From positions 1 through 20,571 of the forward strand of contig USGH01000018.1 of the NCBI GenBank assembly GCA_900554225.1: a stretch of 20,571 nucleotides of DNA, given 5' to 3'. How positions within the stretch are numbered: position 1 is the first letter of the stretch; the number at the start of each line of letters is the position of its first letter. The notes below the pieces were generated by a model, which worked only from the letters and a program-made list of their open reading frames with translations, did not search any database and was not told the DNA's origin. Positions 15,014 through 20,571 of this stretch are shown here, in pieces. A program made the translations under genes and the position numbers. This DNA is from an uncultured Eubacteriales bacterium (lineage in GTDB: Bacteria > Bacillota > Clostridia > Oscillospirales > CAG-272).

Positions 15014-15784
15014 ATGAAGAAAGCTATTCTGTCGGTCAGCTACGGCACAACGGACCGGGCGCAGTGTGCAGGTACCATCGATCGGGTTGAAAACCTGTAC
15101 CGACGCACGTTCCCGGACTGCGCGATTTACCGCGCGTTCACGTCAAAATTCGTGATCCAGACCCTGCGCAAAACAGAAACCCATGTGGACACGGTCACAG
15201 AAGCACTGGATCGGCTCTGTGCGGCAGGCTTTGACGAGGTATATGTGCAGCCGACCCATGTGATCGCCGGTGGGGAATTTGACAGCATACGCGACGGCGT
15301 CCGGGTGCGCAGCGACTGCTTCAAGCGACTGTGTATCGGAAAACCACTTCTCGATGCCGTGGAGGACAGCGAGTACATCTGTCATTTTTTTACCAAAGAG
15401 TTAGCAAAGGCTAACCGCGCGCTCGTCCTCATGGGTCATGGCTCGGCACACCCCGAAAATGAAAAATATACAGAATTGCAGACGACGGCAAGGCGGCTCG
15501 GATACGACTCCATCTTTGTCATGACACTGGAAGCGTCTCCGTCGGTGTACGATATTCTGCCCGCAATGCGCAATGCGGGATATGGAAGCGTTCTGCTGAC
15601 CCCTCTGCTCTTTGGAGCCGCCGGTCATGCCAGACGGGATATGGCGGGAGACGGACCGAACAGTGTCGCCTCCATCCTGCGCGCCGGCGGAATGGAGGTA
15701 GAATGCCTGGTCAAGGGACTGGGGGAGTACGATGCCATCGCCGCACGGTATGTCGAGCATCTGCGCCGCGCGATGGCGGAATAA
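15014..15784 (+). CDS. cbiK: CbiK-type class II chelatase (sirohydrochlorin cobaltochelatase family)
   Basis: The 256-residue product is the usual length for CbiK. The metal- and tetrapyrrole-handling residues known from Salmonella CbiK (Glu89, His145, His207) line up with Glu88 (THVIAGGEF), His142 (LMGHGSAH) and His205 (GAAGHA). No signal peptide is seen, so it should act in the cytoplasm. Classical CbiK inserts cobalt into sirohydrochlorin for B12 synthesis. Here it heads an iron-type ABC transporter operon with no other cobalamin gene in view, so metal insertion or removal on an imported tetrapyrrole is a reasonable alternative. AAAGGA precedes the ATG. A copy of the operator motif is embedded at codons 129-135. 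Confidence 0.9.
   Translation: MKKAILSVSYGTTDRAQCAGTIDRVENLYRRTFPDCAIYRAFTSKFVIQTLRKTETHVDTVTEALDRLCAAGFDEVYVQPTHVIAGGEFDSIRDGVRVRSDCFKRLCIGKPLLDAVEDSEYICHFFTKELAKANRALVLMGHGSAHPENEKYTELQTTARRLGYDSIFVMTLEASPSVYDILPAMRNAGYGSVLLTPLLFGAAGHARRDMAGDGPNSVASILRAGGMEVECLVKGLGEYDAIAARYVEHLRRAMAE
15400..15416 (+). repeat. Intragenic exact copy of the operator inverted repeat
   Basis: GTTAGCAAAGGCTAACC matches 14972-14988 at all 17 positions and in the same orientation, including the asymmetric AAAG centre. It lies within the chelatase gene and encodes part of the Glu-Leu-Ala-Lys-Ala-Asn-Arg stretch. The two copies are 428 bases apart. Confidence 0.75.
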
Positions 15785-15827
15785 AGGCTGCACAGAAAAA
15801 TACCCTGCACACAGGAAAGGAATCACA

Positions 15828-16328
15828 ATGGGAAAAACCGTAATCATTTTTTCTACCATCACCGGAAACGCCTTCAGGCTTGCCGAAGCCGCCGCGTCCG
15901 TTCTGCCCGAGCACGCGGGACCATACAACATCCGCTACGTGAACGACGAGGTGATCGACACCTTTGACACGTTCGTGCTTGCCTATTGGTGTGATAAAGG
16001 GAGCGCGGATCCGGATACGATTGCGCTGCTCCGAAGGCTGCACGGAAAACGGATCGTGGTGATCGGCTCACTCGGCGTGGCACCGGATACCAAGCACGGC
16101 AGAGACGTTTTTGCAAGGGTTTCCGCCCTTGTCGCAGAGAACAACACGCTGCTCGGACACTATCTCTGTCAGGGTGCGATCGATCTTGCGCGGACCGGCA
16201 AAAAGCTGCGGGAGGGCAAGATCACACCGGAGCATTATGCGCGGCAGAAGCTCTCGCAGGGGCATCCCAACGAAAAGGAGCTCGCGGACTGTCGTGCGGC
16301 GGTATGCGATTTTCTGAAGGATGCGTAA
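15828..16328 (+). CDS. Short flavodoxin family protein, BilS-like
   Basis: The ATG at 15828 is preceded by AGGAAAGGA at workable spacing; in-frame codons upstream overlap the chelatase gene. The 166-residue product has the FMN-phosphate loop FSTITGNAFRLA (residues 8-19). The pattern AYWCDKG.AD (about residues 53-61), then a Rossmann-type strand KRIVVIGSLGV and a C-terminal HPNEKELADCRAAV segment recall the clostridial flavodoxin group that includes BilS. It probably carries electrons with FMN. Its place between a chelatase and an iron-type transporter suggests a reductive step on an imported iron or tetrapyrrole compound; this is inference. Confidence 0.85.
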   Translation: MGKTVIIFSTITGNAFRLAEAAASVLPEHAGPYNIRYVNDEVIDTFDTFVLAYWCDKGSADPDTIALLRRLHGKRIVVIGSLGVAPDTKHGRDVFARVSALVAENNTLLGHYLCQGAIDLARTGKKLREGKITPEHYARQKLSQGHPNEKELADCRAAVCDFLKDA

Positions 16329-16331
16329 GGC

Positions 16332-17333
16332 ATGACCGGTATGAAAAAGCATATTCGTGCCATTGTCGTGATCGCCGTATTGCTTGCGCTCAGCGTCCTG
16401 TCGGTGGTGTTCTGCGTCGGCATCGGCACGATTGCGTTTACCCCACGGGAGGTGGTGCGCGCGATCTTTGTTGACGACGGCTCTGCCGCGCGGCTTTTCA
16501 TCTGGAACCTGCGCTTTCCGCGGATTCTGACCGGCGGACTGGTCGGGATCTGTCTTGCGCTTGCCGGCTGTGTGCTGCAAGGCGTGATGCGGAACAATCT
16601 TGCCTCTCCGTCCACCATCGGCGTGACCGGCGGCGCGAGCTTTGTCGGCTATCTGACCCTTGTCGCGTTCCCCGCCTATTCGTATCTGCTGCCGGTCGGC
16701 TCCATCGTAGGCGCGTTTGTGACCACCATGCTCATCTACGCGCTTGCGTACCAGAAAGGCGTGAGTCCGGTGCGCATGATCCTGTCCGGCATGGCGGTGT
16801 CCGCGTTGTTCGGCGCGTTCAATGACATTATAAAGACGCTTTTTGCCGAATCGCTCGGGAACGCGTCGGGCTTTCTCGTCGGCGGACTGAACGGCTGCGG
16901 CTGGAAGAGCTTCCAGATGATCCTGCCTTACGCGCTTGCGGGACTGCTCGTCTGCCTCTTTCTGCCGTCCAAAATGAACATCCTGATGCTTGGTGATGAA
17001 ACGGCAAACGCGCTTGGACTGCTGACGGAGCTGTTCCGGTTTCTTCTTATCGCGGTGTCCTCGCTTCTGTCCGGTGCGGCGATCGCGGCGCGGGGTATGC
17101 TCAGCTTTGTCGGTCTGATCGTACCGCATATCGCACGGCTTCTCGTCGGCTCGGACTATCGATACCTCTTTCCGGCGTCGATTTTCCTCGGCTTTTCTCT
17201 GATCGTCATCTGTGACACCATCGGCCGGGTGATCATGCCGCCCGGAGAGGTGCCGGTGAGCATCATTATCTCGTTTATCGGCGCGCCGTTCTTTCTTTTC
17301 CTCCTGCGGTCGCGCGGAAAGGATGGAAACTGA
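16332..17333 (+). CDS. FecCD family ABC transporter permease (iron/haem/B12-type)
   Basis: The 333-residue product has about nine to ten membrane segments and the FecCD hallmarks: LRFPRILTGGLVGICLALAG near residues 55-75, the NNLASPSTIGVTGGA motif, the cytoplasmic ATPase-contacting loop GMLSFVGLIVPHIARLLVG, and a C-terminal GEVPVSIIISFIGAPFFLFLL segment. It should form a homodimeric inner channel for an iron chelate, haem or cobalamin. It starts 3 bases after the flavodoxin stop, with an ATG at 16341 as alternative, and ends 3 bases before the ATPase gene, consistent with one transcript. Confidence 0.93.
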   Translation: MTGMKKHIRAIVVIAVLLALSVLSVVFCVGIGTIAFTPREVVRAIFVDDGSAARLFIWNLRFPRILTGGLVGICLALAGCVLQGVMRNNLASPSTIGVTGGASFVGYLTLVAFPAYSYLLPVGSIVGAFVTTMLIYALAYQKGVSPVRMILSGMAVSALFGAFNDIIKTLFAESLGNASGFLVGGLNGCGWKSFQMILPYALAGLLVCLFLPSKMNILMLGDETANALGLLTELFRFLLIAVSSLLSGAAIAARGMLSFVGLIVPHIARLLVGSDYRYLFPASIFLGFSLIVICDTIGRVIMPPGEVPVSIIISFIGAPFFLFLLRSRGKDGN

Positions 17334-17336
17334 CCT

Positions 17337-18107
17337 ATGTATTTTGGATTTCAGAATGTATCTGTCCGATACGGGAAGAAAACCATCCTGTCGCAGCTGT
17401 CGCTGGAGGTGCCGAAAGGGAAGATCATGACGCTGATCGGACAAAACGGCTGCGGAAAATCGACACTGCTCAAGATCATTCCCCGTGCGGTCACACCCCA
17501 ATCCGGCTATTGCACCCTGGACGGCAAACCGATTGGTGCGTATCCCTCGAAAATTCTCGCAAGAAGGATCGCGTATCTTGCCCAGGTACACACCTCACCG
17601 CCCGATATCGATGTGCGCACACTCGTTTCCTACGGTCGGTATCCCTATCGGAAGGCAGGACGCGGACTGACAAAGGTCGACGGAGAGATTGTCGCGGGGG
17701 TGATCCGCATGACGGGGCTGGAACCGCTCTCGGAGCAGCCTCTTTCCACATTGTCGGGCGGAGAGAGACAGCGGGCGTGGATCGCAATGACCGTCGCACA
17801 GGAGCCGGAGATCCTCATTCTCGATGAGCCGACGACATATCTGGACATCGGGTATCAGATAGAGGTTCTGGAGCTGGTGCGCCATTTAAATCGAACGCTT
17901 GGCATCACCATTTTGATGGTTCTGCACGATCTGAATCTTGCGGCGCGGTACTCGGACGTTCTCGCGGCGATCCGGGACGGCAATGTCTACACCTCCGGCA
18001 CGCCGAACACGGTTCTGACGCCGGAAAATCTGCACGCACTCTTTGGCATCGATGCGACGGTCACAAGGGACGAGGCGCACGACTGCCCGTTCTTCATTCC
18101 CAATTGA
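17337..18107 (+). CDS. FepC/BtuD-type ABC transporter ATP-binding protein
   Basis: The 256-residue product has Walker A GQNGCGKST (35-43), the Q-loop at about residue 83, signature LSGGERQ (139-145), Walker B ILILDEP (159-165), the D-loop TTYLD and the switch His197 (MVLHDLN). Length and the RRIAYLAQ and VSYGRYPY segments match ATPases of ferric siderophore, haem and B12 importers. It energises the preceding FecCD permease. The ribosome site is weak (AAAGGA about 12 bases upstream), so translation may be coupled to the permease gene. Confidence 0.93.
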   Translation: MYFGFQNVSVRYGKKTILSQLSLEVPKGKIMTLIGQNGCGKSTLLKIIPRAVTPQSGYCTLDGKPIGAYPSKILARRIAYLAQVHTSPPDIDVRTLVSYGRYPYRKAGRGLTKVDGEIVAGVIRMTGLEPLSEQPLSTLSGGERQRAWIAMTVAQEPEILILDEPTTYLDIGYQIEVLELVRHLNRTLGITILMVLHDLNLAARYSDVLAAIRDGNVYTSGTPNTVLTPENLHALFGIDATVTRDEAHDCPFFIPN

Positions 18108-18166
18108 TGTATTCCCGCATCTGGCGGAGGATATAAATGTTCCATACGAAAGGATAGCAAAAACCC

Positions 18167-19324
18167 ATGAAAAAATTCCTGACCTTAATTCTTACGGCAG
18201 GTCTCCTGCTCGGCGCGCTTGTCTCCTGCGGACAGAGTGCCAACACCGAAACAAAAGCCCCCGATCCCTCCGCACAGACGGAAACCGTCGGCGATACCAC
18301 GGAGGACACAGCAGCGGAAGCGGATACCACTGCCGAAGCTGCGGATTCCGCCGAAACGGATACAGCGGCTGCCGATGCTCTGCGCGCGTCCTTCCTCGAA
18401 AAGGCGGATGCAGTGGTCGTCCATGACGATTCCGTGACGTTTACGGACGCATCGGGCAAGGACAGCATTACCATTCAGAAGAATCCCGAAAACGTGGTCA
18501 ACCTGTATGCCAGCTTCACGACGCTCTGGTATGAAGCGGGCGGAGAAGTGACCGGACTGATCGGCGGCGATTCGTCTGTCGCGCTTTATGAGGAGTACAT
18601 CGGACGGGATATTACCGCAGAAGCAGGCGTGACCACCGTTGCGACCTCCTCCTCCGGCAAAAAGTGGGACACCGAAACCATCATCGCTCTACAGCCCGAT
18701 CTCATCATCTGCTCTACGGCGATGAGCGGCTACAAGACGATCGAGGCTCCGGCGGAAGCGGCCGGGATCCCGGTGATTGCGATGCGCTACAACGACTTCT
18801 CCGATTACCTCAAGTGGTTCAAGGTATTTGCGCATCTGACCGGACATACCGAGCTGTGGGATACGGTTGCATTGCAGGCTCTGGACGAGGTGGTGGATGT
18901 GCTGCTCGCCTGCCCGACGGAGGATACTCCGCGTGTGTTCTCCATGTTCTCCTCTGCGGACACGCTTCAGGCGAATACCTCCGGTACCGTGGTCGGCGGT
19001 ATGATCGACGCCATGCACGCAAAGAATATCGTGGACGAATGGGAAGGCGCATCCGAGGCGGAGAGACTGGACATCAATCTGGAAACCGTTTTTGCGGCAG
19101 ACCCCGACATCATTCTTGTGCAGTGCCATGCCGGAAGAGAGGACGCGGAAGCGTTGGTGGCGACCCTGTACGGCGACAATCCGGTTTGGCAGTCCCTCAC
19201 TGCGGTACAGAACGGGAAGGTGTTCTATCTTGAAAAGAGCCTGTTCCACAACAAGCCGAACAGCCGCTTTGCGGAAGCATATCGGGTTCTCGCCGGATAC
19301 CTCTACCCGGATCTGACCTTCTGA
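18167..19324 (+). CDS. ABC transporter substrate-binding lipoprotein (iron-chelate/haem-type)
   Basis: The 385-residue product has a signal peptide with lipobox LVSC and lipidated Cys21. A low-complexity linker rich in Ala, Thr, Glu and Asp spans about residues 22-75, which likely tethers the binding domain through the cell wall. A periplasmic-binding-protein type 2 fold begins near residue 95 (ITIQKNPENVVNLY) and includes ETIIALQPDLIICS and the LETVFAADPDIILVQ strand. It captures the substrate and delivers it to the FecCD permease. The ligand (siderophore, haem or corrinoid) cannot be read. It closes the operon, just before a terminator. Confidence 0.92.
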   Translation: MKKFLTLILTAGLLLGALVSCGQSANTETKAPDPSAQTETVGDTTEDTAAEADTTAEAADSAETDTAAADALRASFLEKADAVVVHDDSVTFTDASGKDSITIQKNPENVVNLYASFTTLWYEAGGEVTGLIGGDSSVALYEEYIGRDITAEAGVTTVATSSSGKKWDTETIIALQPDLIICSTAMSGYKTIEAPAEAAGIPVIAMRYNDFSDYLKWFKVFAHLTGHTELWDTVALQALDEVVDVLLACPTEDTPRVFSMFSSADTLQANTSGTVVGGMIDAMHAKNIVDEWEGASEAERLDINLETVFAADPDIILVQCHAGREDAEALVATLYGDNPVWQSLTAVQNGKVFYLEKSLFHNKPNSRFAEAYRVLAGYLYPDLTF

Positions 19325-19350
19325 ACGGATACACAACTCCATATACAGCA

Positions 19351-19395
19351 GAGAGCGCAATTCTCACACAGATCGGAGAATGCGCTCTTTGTTTT
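19351..19395 (+). terminator. Intrinsic terminator of the chelatase-transporter operon
   Basis: AGAGCGC-A-ATTCTC (19352-19365) pairs with GAGAATGCGCTCT (19376-19388) with one bulged A, giving a 13-bp stem and 10-base loop followed by TTTGTTTT. It lies 27 bases after the stop of the binding-protein gene. The other strand lacks a T-run, so it acts on the plus strand only. Confidence 0.88.
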
Positions 19396-19476
19396 GCCGG
19401 TGTACGGTTCCTGCGGCGGATCGATGGATGCGGTCGGTTCGTGGAGGAATGACTGCTTTTTCTGCGTTCGCTGCTT

Positions 19477-20010
19477 TCATGGGGCAGTTCCGTTCCCTGG
19501 TACAAAAAGGTAGAGCATATCTGCCTTTTCCAATCGGAGCAGCCTTATCTTTCTGTCCATTCCTCCGGCGTAACCCGTCAGGCTACCGTTTGTGCCTACG
19601 ACACGATGACAGGGAATCAGGATGGAAATCGCATTGTGCCCCACTGCGCCGCCTACAGCCTGAGCGGACATACGCGGCAACCCCTTCTGCAGGGCGAGCT
19701 TTCCTGCAATCGCACCGTATGTCATGGTCTGACCGTATGGAATGGTGCATAGGATTGCCCACACCGCATTCTGAAAGGCTGTGCCTGTGCAATGAAGCGG
19801 GACAGCGAAATCCGGCTCTCTCCCCGAAAAGTAAATCGCAAGCCACCGTTTTGCCTTTTCAAAGAGGGGAATTTCCTTTTCCGCGTGCTCTTTGTCCAGG
19901 GAGAGCGCAAAATATTTCTGCCCCTCGAACCACAATCCGGTTAAGCCAACGGCATCCGCAGCCATAAGAATATCGCCGAGGGGAGAGGGATAATGACTGA
20001 TGTACTGCAA
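19477..20010 (-). CDS. ogt: Methylated-DNA--[protein]-cysteine S-methyltransferase
   Basis: I place the start at a TTG at 20010 because GGAGG lies 8 bases upstream on the minus strand and the protein then begins MQYISHYPSPLG, as in relatives; a TTG ten codons earlier is an alternative. The 177-residue product carries the active-site PCHRVVG motif with acceptor Cys134, an upstream helix-turn-helix region (TAFQNAVWAILCTIPYGQTMTYGAIA) and the GYAGG loop. It removes O6-alkyl groups from guanine by moving them irreversibly to its own cysteine. It follows mtaB on the same strand after about 60 bases. Confidence 0.94.
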   Translation of the reverse strand: MQYISHYPSPLGDILMAADAVGLTGLWFEGQKYFALSLDKEHAEKEIPLFEKAKRWLAIYFSGREPDFAVPLHCTGTAFQNAVWAILCTIPYGQTMTYGAIAGKLALQKGLPRMSAQAVGGAVGHNAISILIPCHRVVGTNGSLTGYAGGMDRKIRLLRLEKADMLYLFVPGNGTAP

Positions 20011-20072
20011 TGGTGCAACCTCCAGAGCATATCGCCGCAAAAATCCGCGTTTTCTCGACCAAACAGGGTTCT

Positions 20073-20571
20073 TTACCGCTCCAGAAATGTACCGCGGCAG
20101 ATCACACCGTCCGTTTCTGTGAGCAATACTGGGAGGAGCTGTCCGGCCACGTCCGCACGATCGGTGGGGATATCGACCTCCACGAAATGCTCCGTATGCC
20201 CGTTTGCAATCCCGTCCTCCGCCTTTTCGACAAGGACGTACACCGGGGCTGTCCGATGCGCAGCGACATATTCCGCCAGCATTGCCGTGCGGATTTCGTC
20301 GTCCACGGCTTCCAGTGCGCGCACCCGTGCTTTTTTTACCGCTTCCGGCACCTGATCTGCCATAGACGCGGCTTCCGTACCCTCGCGAATCGAATACGGG
20401 AAGATGTGCAGGTGCAGAAAACGGGCTTGACGACAGAATGCCGCCGTTTCCGCAAATTCCGCCTCTGTCTCCCCGGGAAAGGCCACGATCATGTCCGTGG
20501 TCACGGCACAGCCGGGGAAAAATTCATTCAACAACTCTACGCTCTCCAAATAACGTTTCGTGTCGTACTTC
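20073..20571 (-). CDS. mtaB: tRNA t6A37 methylthiotransferase MtaB, C-terminal part (cut by window edge)
   Basis: The frame is open to the window end (KYDTKRYLESVELL at the edge), so the 5' part lies outside. Visible are the end of the radical-SAM domain with VTTDMIVAFPGETEAEF, the HLHIFPYSIREGT motif that is characteristic of MtaB/MiaB enzymes, the DQVP..VKKARV helix and a C-terminal TRAM-like tRNA-binding domain from about 60 residues before the end (VYVLVEKAE...EHFVEVDIP). MtaB adds a methylthio group to t6A37 in ANN-decoding tRNAs. The TRAM match together with HIFPYS supports MtaB over MiaB. Confidence 0.88.
   Translation of the reverse strand, partial: KYDTKRYLESVELLNEFFPGCAVTTDMIVAFPGETEAEFAETAAFCRQARFLHLHIFPYSIREGTEAASMADQVPEAVKKARVRALEAVDDEIRTAMLAEYVAAHRTAPVYVLVEKAEDGIANGHTEHFVEVDIPTDRADVAGQLLPVLLTETDGVICRGTFLER

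Noticed and set aside
16068..17591. A 507-codon open frame on the minus strand
   Set aside because: It is antisense to the flavodoxin, FecCD permease and ATPase genes, whose products show full family motifs. Its own translation is Arg/His/Lys-rich without any domain pattern.
1..20571. CRISPR arrays, tRNA or rRNA genes, insertion sequences, phage genes
   Set aside because: No regularly spaced repeats, no cloverleaf-like or rRNA sequence, and no transposase, integrase or phage-type proteins were found on either strand.

Overview
The window looks like chromosome from a Gram-positive, moderately GC-rich anaerobe, probably a gut-type member of the Clostridia. This is inferred from strong GGAGG-type ribosome sites, 17-nt-spaced sigma-A promoters with TATACT -10 boxes, lipoprotein signal peptides, a MalT-like LuxR regulator and CatA/Vat-type acetyltransferases. 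No rRNA, tRNA, CRISPR, insertion sequence or phage gene was seen.

Layout. Positions 1-1721 (minus strand) hold two secreted lipoproteins of unknown role and a small DUF2442 protein. Positions 1858-4371 (minus) hold a large MalT-like LuxR regulator. It is divergent, with clear back-to-back promoters, from a GNAT acetyltransferase (4590-5108, plus). Next is a 595-residue multidomain protein combining two carboxymuconolactone decarboxylase modules with a transglutaminase-like domain (5192-6979), closed by an intrinsic terminator.

Positions 7053-14731 form a resistance- or detoxification-like block on the plus strand. A strong promoter drives a TetR regulator, a flavodoxin-domain protein, a GNAT enzyme, a Vat/CatB-like hexapeptide acetyltransferase, a CatA-like acetyltransferase and an OmpR-type response regulator, with several start/stop overlaps. 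A second promoter region carries phased CTCAA direct repeats and drives an ABC-2 type exporter (ATPase and permease), a histidine kinase with one membrane segment and an MFS permease. The response regulator and kinase very likely form one two-component system split around the exporter.

Positions 14937-19395 form a probable metal-regulated operon. A consensus promoter overlapped by an 18-bp inverted repeat drives a CbiK-like class II chelatase, a short flavodoxin resembling the BilS group, a FecCD-type permease, a FepC-type ATPase and a substrate-binding lipoprotein, ending at an intrinsic terminator. A 17-bp exact copy of the inverted repeat lies inside the chelatase gene. There is no room for a cobalamin riboswitch, so iron or haem acquisition with intracellular metal removal is a more attractive reading than B12 synthesis, although this is unproven. 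This is the best candidate for an under-described system.

Positions 19477-20571 (minus strand) carry a DNA-alkyl-cysteine methyltransferase (ogt) downstream of the 3' part of mtaB, a tRNA methylthiotransferase gene that runs off the window edge.
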